Source: Gordonia sp. KTR9 (GTDB lineage Bacteria > Actinomycetota > Actinomycetes > Mycobacteriales > Mycobacteriaceae). From it: a stretch of DNA of 64,000 nt. The stretch spans positions 2,790,001 to 2,854,000 of the forward strand of contig NC_018581.1 of the NCBI RefSeq assembly GCF_000143885.2, in the 5' to 3' direction. The notes below the pieces were generated by a model. That model saw only the letters and a program-made list of their open reading frames with translations. It had not been told where the DNA came from and did not search any database. Below, one piece after another: positions 38,320-47,200 of the stretch. Each line of letters opens with the position of its first letter. The stretch's first letter is position 1. Position numbers and translations under genes: made by a program.

Positions 38320-38925
38320 CTACGCCGGCCGCAAGACCGCCACGAGGAACTCTGACTGCTGATTGAACGGCCGGACGTCCCAGGATTCCAACAGAAGGTC
38401 CTGAGCGAAGCCGGCGGTGGCGGCGTTCTCGAGGAACTCGTCGAACGCATAGTCGCGGCCGGCGCCGAATCCGATGATGGCGCGACCGTCGTCGCGGAGA
38501 TGTGCGCGCAGTCGCTCGAGGACTGTCACGCGCGTGCTCGGGGCGAGGAACGCCATCACGTTGCCGGCCGAGACGATCAAGTCGAACGGTTCGGCGATGC
38601 CGCGGGCGGGGAGGTCGAGTTCGGCGAGGTCGTTTACCAGCCAGCGCGGGCCCGGGTGGTCCACTTCGGCGGCCTGGATGAGTACGGGGTCTACGTCGAC
38701 GCCGACGACGTCGTGTCCGACCTCGGCGAGGTAAGCACCTACGCGGCCCGGGCCGCATCCCGCATCGAGGATGCGAGATCCACGTGCAGCCATTGCGTCG
38801 ATGAGCCGCGCTTCGCCGACCAGGTCGTTGCCCTCCCGAGCGAGGTCACGGAAACGTTCGACGTACCAGCTCGAGTGGTTCGGATCCTCGGCGACCTTCT
38901 GCATCCAGATGCTCTGTTCGACCAT
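38320..38925 (-). CDS. Class I SAM-dependent methyltransferase
   Basis: ATG 38925 gives 201 aa starting MVEQSIWMQKV; the frame runs 31 codons further upstream, but that part looks non-coding. Motif I RILDAGCGPGRVGAYLAEVG and the acidic loop VVGVDVDPVLI mark a SAM-binding Rossmann fold, and FDLIVSAGNVMAFL is motif II/III. No substrate-specific domain is recognisable. Small-molecule methylation is most likely. Confidence 0.85.
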   Translation of the reverse strand: MVEQSIWMQKVAEDPNHSSWYVERFRDLAREGNDLVGEARLIDAMAARGSRILDAGCGPGRVGAYLAEVGHDVVGVDVDPVLIQAAEVDHPGPRWLVNDLAELDLPARGIAEPFDLIVSAGNVMAFLAPSTRVTVLERLRAHLRDDGRAIIGFGAGRDYAFDEFLENAATAGFAQDLLLESWDVRPFNQQSEFLVAVLRPA

Positions 38926-38998
38926 GCCCGCATTGTGCCAAATGCAGCGTCGCGTCCCTGCACAGCTAAGACGGCTGTCAACGCGTCGGCACGCACCG

Positions 38999-39529
38999 TC
39001 ACTTGGTTGCCGACACACGCCGGTAGTAGGCGTTCGATCCTGGAAGCCAGAGGAGTATCAGTACGGCGAGTTCGACCGCGACCAGTAGAACGTTCAGCGC
39101 CTCGGTCACCGGACGGTCGTCGGCCGCCAGTGACGTCAAGCCGAAGACCAGTCCGACAACACCGATGACGGTCGCCATGAGGCGTGCCCACGTGAAGCCT
39201 CGCGCGTTGGCGTATGCCATGAACAACCAGAGTCCCGCGGCGGCGAGGCAGAAAGACACGACCAAACCGGCCCCGATGGTTGTCCCCGTCTCGACGGCGT
39301 TGTCGATTGCGTCGTAGTTCGACTGCGCGGGTTGAGGACCGAGCCTGACGTAATGCCGCGCACGAACTTCTTCGTTGATGGACTCGACCAGTGACAGGGC
39401 GTAGAACATGCCGATCAGCTGGAGACTCGCACCGGTACACATGAGTCCGGCGGCCAGCCACAACGTGTGCGGTATCGAGGCCCCGCGTGTTCTCGACATA
39501 CGTTCTCTGTCGCTCGTGTCGGTACTCAT
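38999..39529 (-). CDS. Membrane protein with four predicted transmembrane helices
   Basis: The protein has 176 aa from ATG 39529 (ATG 39499 is an alternative). Hydrophobic segments are near residues 22-45 (TLWLAAGLMCTGASLQLIGM), 85-108, 118-140 and 148-168. The first loop contains conserved-looking polar text ending in YDAIDNAVETG. It resembles small uncharacterised actinobacterial integral membrane proteins. No enzymatic motif is seen. Confidence 0.75.
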   Translation of the reverse strand: MSTDTSDRERMSRTRGASIPHTLWLAAGLMCTGASLQLIGMFYALSLVESINEEVRARHYVRLGPQPAQSNYDAIDNAVETGTTIGAGLVVSFCLAAAGLWLFMAYANARGFTWARLMATVIGVVGLVFGLTSLAADDRPVTEALNVLLVAVELAVLILLWLPGSNAYYRRVSATK

Positions 39530-39674
39530 ATGAAGTGACGATAGGACGCCCCGACAGCATCGATGGATCCTGTTACACAGGGGCCTTGGGGATTCTGTCG
39601 CGTCCGAAAACCCGTGACTTCAGGCGGGGGGCGTCGGAGTGCTACCGAGCCCCCATCCGCCGACGGTGGCACGC

Positions 39675-40295
39675 TCAGGACCGTCTGAGTCTCTCAGAGA
39701 CGTCGGCAATTGCGGCTTCGAAACGCTCACGCCCGCCCGCGGTGTTCAGGCCTCGCATCGAACAATGTGGAACATTGGCCGCCGGCACGTAGATGCCGGG
39801 ACGAGTGATAGTCGCACGGCGCCAGCCGTCGCGGGCTGCTGCCCCGAGCAGCAACACGATTTCGAGGTTGAGTAGCGAGTCCACAACTTCACGGGTCCAC
39901 CGAACGCCACGTGCCCGCTCACCAGGTGTCGAACCGCCGTTCTTCACCCCGGCGACCGGGAACGGTACGACGTTCCAGTGCATGACGTCCTTCGAGCGGA
40001 CCCCGTGACGCGCATACGCTTCCCGGCAATTGCGCGCGGTCCGATCGTTGTTGTCCAGACTTAGCAATCCAGAACCGGTCGCCGACTCGGCCTTTGTCGA
40101 CGGATTGTCCAGAAGCACCAGCATCCGGGCATCGACACCGCCGGTATCGGGATCGACGTACGGCACCTCGCCCTTACTGAGGCCCTCCGCCTGGGCGATC
40201 CGGTCCGCCAGGTCATTCAGGGGAGCAACGTGAGGCGCGCGAATCCGAGCCAGCTTGTCGGCGACAACGTCGGGCTCGGCGTTGCGTCCGTTCAC
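39675..40295 (-). CDS. Uracil-DNA glycosylase-superfamily-like protein
   Basis: The protein has 206 aa from GTG 40295. The core resembles the UDG superfamily: MLVLLDNPSTKAESATGSGL in the place of the first catalytic loop, DVMHWNVVPFPV for the following strand-loop, VLLLGAAARDGWRRA for the central strand, and VPHCSMRGLN in the place of the His-containing second catalytic loop. The loops differ from canonical family 1-6 enzymes, so base specificity, or even activity, is unclear. It sits alone between the membrane protein and the glycine-rich helical protein gene 26 bp upstream. Confidence 0.65.
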   Translation of the reverse strand: MNGRNAEPDVVADKLARIRAPHVAPLNDLADRIAQAEGLSKGEVPYVDPDTGGVDARMLVLLDNPSTKAESATGSGLLSLDNNDRTARNCREAYARHGVRSKDVMHWNVVPFPVAGVKNGGSTPGERARGVRWTREVVDSLLNLEIVLLLGAAARDGWRRATITRPGIYVPAANVPHCSMRGLNTAGGRERFEAAIADVSERLRRS

Positions 40296-40320
40296 GGTGC
40301 GAGCGCTTCTGGTTCCGGCA

Positions 40321-41574
40321 CTACGACGCGATCGCAGGAAAAACGATCACCGAGCCGTTCTTCTCCTGGACCATGTCGATCGTGACCTCCGACTGCCGTC
40401 CGGCAATCTGCACCGTCTGCCCAAGGTCGCGCAGTCGACGCGTCGTGTTCAGCAGTTTGTCCACCTCGCCGGAGGAGAACATGACGTCGCGGATTCCGTG
40501 CGAACGGTCGAGTTGCAGCGACGACAGGCGAAGCAGAACGCCGTCAAGGCGGCGGTCGATTGCTTCGATGTCATGTTGCTCCTTATGCAGCACCGCAGCG
40601 AAACGCTCGAACGGGTTCCCTTCCGACAGTTGCGCGTGCTCAACCGCTTGCAGCACGATGACTCTTCGTTTCATCGCGATAGCAAGCCGGGCAAGCTGAA
40701 CGTGCACGTAGAACTCGCTGTCTGCAGTCTCTACACCCGGCATCGCCCTAACTAGTTTGTTCAGTTCGACCTTGTCGCTGTCAAACGTCTGCAGTGCTTT
40801 CTCCCACTTGGCGATTCGGGACGACGCTTTGGACACGGCGCTGTCGATCGCAAACACTGCCGAGTCAAGTCCCAGGGACACCCCTATTCGCCCCTCGTCC
40901 AGGACGATGGAGGTCGCCTTTTGGATAGCACCCCGGCATGCCTCCAGCGCGTGCTGTTCGGACTCCAGGTTGTCAGCAACAAGTTTCTCGAGTAGTTCAG
41001 TGATCCTCTCGAGGGTTTTCTGACGCTGCTGGTCAGCGTATGCGCTGACGCCAACGGCGACAGCCATCAGGACCAAGGGCGCCGCGACTGTCAGTGCCGC
41101 GGCACCGGCGCCGGCAGCAGCTGCCTTTCCTGCGGTCACAGGGACCATTGTTGCCTGCCCGACGATCCTTGATCCGTCGGTGAGCGCAGTGTGCACCCCA
41201 TTGGCAGCGGTCGACGCCGCCATCGGTTTCACCATCCCACCCGCTACCTGCGCCGCGAACTTTGCGGGCACCTGCATTCGGTAGAGCGTTTCGCCGCCGT
41301 CCGTGACGACCTGCGGCGTGTTCTTAACGAGCTGTGAAAGCTGCTGCGCCAACGGACTCACACCGTGCAGGTGGATACCTTTCGACCGATCGAGCGACTC
41401 GGGCGCTGCATGGGCCTCCAGTGTCGTCAGGGGGGTCTCGCTTAACTCGGCAAGAGCTCGACGAAGGCCCGTAAGTCTTTCGGGAGTCACCGCTGCGTCG
41501 CTCAAGACGGCGGGGATGTCCGCCTCAGCCGTTGCCAGCGTCCACACCGGCACCTCTACGAGCTCCTTGGACAT
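40321..41574 (-). CDS. Helical protein with central Gly/Ala-rich hydrophobic segment, unknown function
   Basis: ATG 41574 (GGAGG six bases upstream) gives 417 aa. Residues 1-150 are mixed polar helices. About 150-190 is an Ala/Gly-rich hydrophobic stretch (GAGAAALTVAAPLVLMAVAV) that could insert in a membrane. The rest, about 195-400, is long amphipathic helix with coiled-coil spacing. I recognise no family. Its layout, a glycine-rich hydrophobic core between coiled coils, resembles the 354-aa membrane protein near 10 kb without obvious sequence identity. Confidence 0.65.
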   Translation of the reverse strand: MSKELVEVPVWTLATAEADIPAVLSDAAVTPERLTGLRRALAELSETPLTTLEAHAAPESLDRSKGIHLHGVSPLAQQLSQLVKNTPQVVTDGGETLYRMQVPAKFAAQVAGGMVKPMAASTAANGVHTALTDGSRIVGQATMVPVTAGKAAAAGAGAAALTVAAPLVLMAVAVGVSAYADQQRQKTLERITELLEKLVADNLESEQHALEACRGAIQKATSIVLDEGRIGVSLGLDSAVFAIDSAVSKASSRIAKWEKALQTFDSDKVELNKLVRAMPGVETADSEFYVHVQLARLAIAMKRRVIVLQAVEHAQLSEGNPFERFAAVLHKEQHDIEAIDRRLDGVLLRLSSLQLDRSHGIRDVMFSSGEVDKLLNTTRRLRDLGQTVQIAGRQSEVTIDMVQEKNGSVIVFPAIAS

Positions 41575-41909
41575 CGAACCTCCATCTGCGTGGTGACCAA
41601 ACGAATGTAGCGGACAAGGCCGACACAATCGCAGTTCGTCTGAACGGAGGACAGAGCCTCCGCTCTGGGCCGACCCGCGCGACTAGGGTGCGGAGACTCG
41701 AGACCGGCAGTCGGCCGATCACCGTCGGCGAAATCGCGTTTGAAGATGCAAGTTCTCCTAGCGTGCGTCAGATACGCGCTTCTCTGCCTACCTACGCAAG
41801 CGAGCGTTTGGGCGTCTGCCCGGCCGCCACACTGCACACTGCCACTCGCCGAGCATGTAGCTCTTCGCAATGCGATCTGGAAGGACAGTTGAGTCTCGTT
41901 TCGCCTGGG
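41575..41909. other. Intergenic stretch, no gene seen
   Basis: These 335 bp lie between the end of the DUF3558 lipoprotein gene and the start of the 417-aa gene, both on the minus strand. Frames here look like chance products. No strong hairpin or repeat was found. It should contain the promoter of the 417-aa gene. Confidence 0.4.
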
Positions 41910-42626
41910 CTACAGCGGGATATCGGCGATAGTCGCGCGAAGGAACTCAACAGCCGTGTTGCAAACTTCAGCAGTCGGGGGTCGGACTATATCGAATCTG
42001 GTAACTGAGGTTCCTACGACCGCGTCGCCGGATCGGACAAAGACTGAGCAACTTCCTTGGCCTTTCGACCCACGAATCACAGCCCTTCCCGCAACCACGA
42101 TGTCGGGGAGCAAGTCAAAAGCGATGGAGATCCGGTCCTTGTGCCCCTGGAGGCCCAAGCCGGGCCGCACCAAATTGCCAACTGACTGACTGAGCGACGA
42201 AAGAGGGTCATCAAGGTAATACCATCGGCATCCACGCGCAGTCTGAAAGTCTGATAGTGCTGCGTCCTCAACTGAATCGGGATCTAGTCCGAACCGAGAA
42301 AGCGTAACGCTACTCACGTAGGTACACGGTTCATATGTAGTGCCATTGTTATTTATGCTCCAGCGATTCGGAAACTTGTTCTCGAACGGTAGAGCACGGC
42401 CCCGGTCGTCGGTTTGTCTGATTTCGGTGTTTAGTTCTACGGGCTCCGACATCGATGAGCTAGCGGCAACCTCGCCGGCTAGCGGAGTTCCAGAAACACC
42501 ACATGATGTCAACATGTAAGCCGCGAGAGGGATTACAAACAAACAACTGGTCCGCGAAATTATGGCTCTACGTTTCAATATTCGTAGCGCTTTCAGTATC
42601 TGTAGATGAAATTCGCCACGAGGCAT
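41910..42626 (-). CDS. DUF3558-family lipoprotein
   Basis: The frame gives up to 238 aa. A signal peptide with RRAIISRTSCLFVIPLAAYM leads to the lipobox LTSC, so the mature protein should be lipid-anchored at the cell surface. The mature part has the DUF3558 pattern: YEPCTYVSSVTLSRFGLDP and ARGCRWYYLDD, with paired cysteines, and a late Cys in PPTAEVCNTA. The start is uncertain: TTG 42578 gives a more usual signal peptide and nearly removes the overlap with the upstream small gene. GC here is lower than in the surroundings. DUF3558 proteins are common in Mycobacteriales near ESX-related genes. Confidence 0.8.
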   Translation of the reverse strand: MPRGEFHLQILKALRILKRRAIISRTSCLFVIPLAAYMLTSCGVSGTPLAGEVAASSSMSEPVELNTEIRQTDDRGRALPFENKFPNRWSINNNGTTYEPCTYVSSVTLSRFGLDPDSVEDAALSDFQTARGCRWYYLDDPLSSLSQSVGNLVRPGLGLQGHKDRISIAFDLLPDIVVAGRAVIRGSKGQGSCSVFVRSGDAVVGTSVTRFDIVRPPTAEVCNTAVEFLRATIADIPL

Positions 42627-42942
42627 CTTTGCATTGGATAGCTAAACTGCGCACGGTCGCGAGATTATGATCGATTTGTTCGGATAGTCGCGCGAGCGCG
42701 CCCGATAATGCCTCGAAGAACATGTCGCCTTCGACGCAATCACCGAAATAGTTATACGAATCGATCTCTTTCAGGCTGTTGAACGCGCCGGCTAGATCGC
42801 GCGCGGCCTCGTTTGCTGCCGTCTCACGACGTTCCCAAGCTGCACGATCTGAACGCAGAACAGTGCCGGGCCCATGAGGACTCGTTGGCATGTACGGGGC
42901 GGGACTGGGCAGCAACGAGTCGTCTCCGAAGGGCGTACTCAC
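42568..42942 (-). CDS. Small helical protein, possible ESX/T7SS-associated
   Basis: GTG 42942 was chosen because GGGGAGG stands 6-7 bases upstream; the protein is 124 aa. After a Pro-rich N-terminus it is mainly two long helices (AANEAARDLAGAFNSLKEID and FEALSGALARLSEQIDHNLA), the layout of ESX-type helical hairpin proteins, but no WxG turn is obvious. It is followed directly by the DUF3558 lipoprotein gene. The pairing suggests a secreted or surface unit; the assignment rests on shape and neighbours only. Confidence 0.6.
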   Translation of the reverse strand: MSTPFGDDSLLPSPAPYMPTSPHGPGTVLRSDRAAWERRETAANEAARDLAGAFNSLKEIDSYNYFGDCVEGDMFFEALSGALARLSEQIDHNLATVRSLAIQCKDASWRISSTDTESATNIET

Positions 42943-43185
42943 AGGCTTCCTCCCCGTTACTGGTCGCGAGCATTGGTCTACCTCGACGAACACACTAGTA
43001 CGACGTCCCTGGTCGCGACGTCAACCATCGGCCTTGTGAGTTGGCGGACGAACCTTCCCAAACCATCGATGAAACAACTGCAGAGTCAGCAGTTGGCTAA
43101 TGTCCCCTGTGTACACCACCGCGAGAATCCAAGTTCCATGATCTAGCATCAACCGGCACGGTGATGACTGCGGGGGAGTCCGGTG

Positions 43186-43578
43186 ATGACGACATATGTC
43201 GATGAGGTGCGGGCGTATTTGTCCGGTTTCGGTGATCCACCTCGGCTCTACGATGCCCTCCGCGATGCCAGCCTCGCCGTTCCGCTCGACCAAAACAGGC
43301 GCCTGTTCACGCTGGTCGAATCCGGTATCCCCTGGATGCTGGCGTTCACAACCCCTGAGCGTCTGCGTGACTTCGCCGAACTCACCGACCGAAACCTCGA
43401 TGAGGTCCGCTACCTCGACGTTCCCGGTCACGCGCTGATCGACCGCGTCCTCGACCAAGCCCCCGAACCCACCGGCCTCGTCATCGACCCCGCGACACCG
43501 TCGACGATGACGTTTCCGCCGAGCCGCGAGCTGACGCCGCACTGCTACTACGACGACGAGGGCGAGGTAGTCCGATGA
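43186..43578 (+). CDS. SseB-like protein, T7SS toxin-locus accessory
   Basis: ATG 43186 (GGGGGAG upstream) gives 130 aa. The segment RRLFTLVESGIPWMLAFTTP, followed by ERLRDFAEL and HALIDRVLDQ, matches the SseB N-terminal fold often found beside T7SS polymorphic toxins. Its last codons overlap the next gene (ATGA, 43575-43578). It may act as a chaperone or accessory for the RHS toxin; this is inferred from location. Confidence 0.7.
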   Translation: MTTYVDEVRAYLSGFGDPPRLYDALRDASLAVPLDQNRRLFTLVESGIPWMLAFTTPERLRDFAELTDRNLDEVRYLDVPGHALIDRVLDQAPEPTGLVIDPATPSTMTFPPSRELTPHCYYDDEGEVVR

Positions 43579-44219
43579 CCGACAATCTGAAGGTCGACCC
43601 CGCCGACCTCACCAAGGCCAGCGCCGGCATCAACGGCGTGATCGACGGGCTCGCCGACACCGGCGTCGGGTCCGACTACAGCGCTGCGCTCGGTCGCGGG
43701 TACGGCGACCTCGACCTCGACGGCCGCACGATCGGTCACGCCGACCCGAAGAGCGGCCTCGAGGAGTACTGCGACCGCTGGGAATGGGGCGTTCGGGCGC
43801 TCGTCACCGGCGCGGCCGAGATCTCGAAAGGCCTCGGACTCGGGGCGAGTCACTACGAGCGTGAAGAGAAATGGGCGGGCGACCAGCTCAAGAACTTCAC
43901 GATGGACCTGATCGGTGACCCGAGCCTTACGCCGGAGGACGTCAAAGACAAGTCGTGGGGCGAGTTGTGGGAGCACAACAAGAACGCCATCACCGACCCG
44001 CAGTGGGCCCTGACGCCCGAGGAGATGGCAGCGCATCGGCAGTTGGGCCAGGAACTCAGAGGAACACTGATCGAGGACCTCGAGACCATCGCCCGCCACC
44101 AGGTCGACCCGTCGACACTTGTCACCGACACGATCGACGGCTTCGAGCGTGACGGATTCACCGCGGACCCGCCGAGCAGCGCCGAGTCCGAGCCGGCTGA
44201 CAAACCGGTCACCAAGTAG
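43575..44219 (+). CDS. WXG100-like helical protein upstream of the RHS toxin
   Basis: The protein has 214 aa. It is helical with LKVDPADLTKASAGINGVID near the start and a W-containing turn CDRWEWGVRAL near residue 75, typical of ESX/LXG-type secretion partners. The stop TAG at 44217-44219 is followed immediately by the GTG of the toxin gene, so translation is coupled. It likely forms the helical bundle that targets the toxin to the type VII secretion machine. Confidence 0.7.
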   Translation: MTDNLKVDPADLTKASAGINGVIDGLADTGVGSDYSAALGRGYGDLDLDGRTIGHADPKSGLEEYCDRWEWGVRALVTGAAEISKGLGLGASHYEREEKWAGDQLKNFTMDLIGDPSLTPEDVKDKSWGELWEHNKNAITDPQWALTPEEMAAHRQLGQELRGTLIEDLETIARHQVDPSTLVTDTIDGFERDGFTADPPSSAESEPADKPVTK

Positions 44220-47200
44220 GTGGGCCTCTTCGACGCCCTCGAGGGCGGAAAGGAAGTGCTCGGGGGACTGGTCGACGGTGCTACCGAGATACTCGGCGGC
44301 GGTTTGCGCGCCGTCGGCCTCGACAGCATTGCGACCGGCGTCGAGGATTTCGGCGACGACGTCGCGAACTCGTTGGGCGCCATGCCCGACGAGAAGAACC
44401 TCGACCAGACCAAAGACCCCAAGGAACTGATCCTCGGCGACCCTCCCGGCATCACCGCTCTCGCCGAGAAGTTCACGGGCTTTGCCGGCAACTTCGTCGC
44501 GGCGGGTGAAGGTTTACGTGGGATCTCGGTCGGTGACTGGTCCGGCACCGGCGCAGTCGAGTTCCGCGATGCCACTGGACGCCAGGTCCCGCAGTGGTTC
44601 GCAGCCGGCGACGCCGCCTCCAAAGCGGCTGCAGCGCTCTCTGGTTGGGCCGGCGTCGTCACCTTCGCGCAGCGGAAGGCCGCCGAGGCCGTCCGCATCT
44701 GGGAAGAGGGCGAGCGCAAACGGGACGAGTGGGTCGCCAAGGCCAATGTCTACAACGACGAGCTCGACGACTACAAGAACGATCGTCGCGACACCCCGCC
44801 GACACATCCGGGGCCCGACCCGTGGCCCGGATACAAAGCCGAGGCGGAGCGAGTCCTGAAAGTCGGACGCGACCATCGCAACTCGTCGGCCCCGGGAGTC
44901 AAAGCCGACCTCAGCGGCGCCGCGAGCATGGCACCACCCATGCCGTCTGCGTTCGACCAGGCACGCATGACTGCCAGCGACGTCGGGACTGCCGGGCTCA
45001 CCGGCTTCAACCACTTCGAAGCGGGCCTTATCGGGTCGGTCACCGAGGTTGTGAAGGGGCTCAACATGCTGAGCCCGCAGAACCCTTACAACATCGCGAA
45101 CCCCCACCAGTACATGCGCAACTCGGCGACCATGGTCACCGGGATCGTGCACCAGGTCGCCCATCCCGACGAGTTCGTTCGAAACTTCGCCGGGTCCGGA
45201 TGGTCGACGGATCCGTCCCAGGCGCTGGGCAACGTCATCGGCAATACGGTCATGATGATCGCGCCGGGACCCAAGGGCGGCAGCCTGATAACCGGGCTCG
45301 CGAAGTCAGGCCGCAACCTCCCGACGACGCCGCCGACTCCACATATCAGCCCGACGTCACATCGCCCAGACGCCCCGCCAGCGTCGCCGCACCCGACGCC
45401 CGCGCCGCACGGGTCGTCGCCGAACACGCCTGGTGCCAGTCCCAGTGCCGAGCTGCCGGGGCGGCACGGTCCCGACATCCCCGTCGATCACGACGCGCCT
45501 CCAGTTCCCAGGGCCGACGGTCCCGCCCCGGAGGCTCCGGCCGCCGAGCCCCCGTCACCGGCCAGCTCGCCGAATCCGGCTCCCACGCCCGATTCGTCTG
45601 CGCCACCGGCAGGAGCCGTCGACACTCCGCCCAGCGGGGGATCACCTGAATCGCCTGCACCACGCCCTGACGCTGCGTCCCCGGACCAGCCCGTCGCTGG
45701 CGGACCTGTCGACGGCTCCGGCCCACATGCCCCCAATCCCGACACTGCGGCCCCCGCGCCGAAACCCGAGCCCGCGCCGTCGCCTGTTGCGGACGGTCCG
45801 GGATCGCAGACGCCGGGACCCGCGGACAATCCATCTGGACCAAGAAACCTGGGCGACGACGACCCGCCCGGACCCAACCGCGGCGACACCACCACGCCCG
45901 CGGCCGCGGCCGGTGGCGACAACTCACCCGGCCATTCCACCCCAGGCCACAACGCCGTCGACCGCGACGACGCACCGAACCCAGCGCATCACGAACCGTC
46001 GCCGGCCAAACCCGACGAGCCCGTCGTCGACCGGACCCCGATACGGCATGACGAGCCGGCCGGCGGCCACCCGCCAAAAGCCGACGAAGCCGCGCCGACG
46101 ACACCTCACGCGCGACCAGACACAGACGCGCCTGGTCCACGTCCGTCACCGACGTCGACGCACCCGGATGCGCCGACAACTCGACCCGACATCGTCGACA
46201 CCCCGACACGCACGCCTGACCAGGCAGACACACCCGCAACCGGGCCCATCGCGCCGGTCGGCGCCCATCATCCAGTGTCGACGCCGCATGCCACACCGGA
46301 TGCTGCGCAACCGAAGCCAGGCGCGACGCCGACCAGTCCCGGCGCTCCGAGCCGGGCAGATGCTCCAGCGGCCTCTCCGCGCACTCCCGACCACACCCCG
46401 GACCGCACACCTCCTGCGCGCACCACGCCAGAATCCACCACACCGCGCGACGTCGACCGTGGACGTCCGGTCCCGTCGAACACCCATCATGTGCCCGAAC
46501 CAACCGTCCGGAACGCGCCGGAAACCACTCCCTCGCCCCGCAGCGGCCCCGACGATCGGCCGATCCCGCCGGCCGTGATTCCGGACCGCCCGTTCACACC
46601 GGAACGCCCCGCTGCGGCCAACCCACGGCCAGCGGGCCCGGACGCGCCGTCGTCCCCGCGCGACCCCGAACCGTCGAACCGACCCGACGGCGACAACCCC
46701 GACGGCACCAACTCCACCCCCGACAACGACACCGGCCAACCACACGACGCCGGGCATCCAGATCGCACCGACGCGGGCTCGACCGAACGCGCCGACACCA
46801 GCGAAGGCAACGAGTCGCCCGAACAGTGCCGCAGCAACGGCGAACCGGTCAATGTCGCGACGGGCGAGTACTTCCTCCCGCTGACCGACGTCGACCTCCC
46901 CGGATTTCTTCCGCTCCGTCTGACCCATCGACACCGATCCCGCTACCGGTGGGGACGTTGGCTCGGACCGACCACGCCGTCCACCTTCGACGCCCGTGCC
47001 ATCGTCACCGACGATCTGGTGACCATCGTCGACGCTGACGGCACCATGACGAATTTCCCCAAGCCACAGGCAGACTCGGTGTCACGAAGTGTCAACGACA
47101 CAGACTGGGAGCTACGGGCGACGGCCACGGACGGGTATCAACTGACCCACATCCGGACGCTCGTCAGCTGGTTCTTCATTCCGATCCCGGAACTGGACGG

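Noticed and set aside
45346..46578. Long frames on both strands across the RHS linker
   Set aside because: The Pro/Ala-rich coding strand creates open frames by composition; they are low-complexity and have no start signals.
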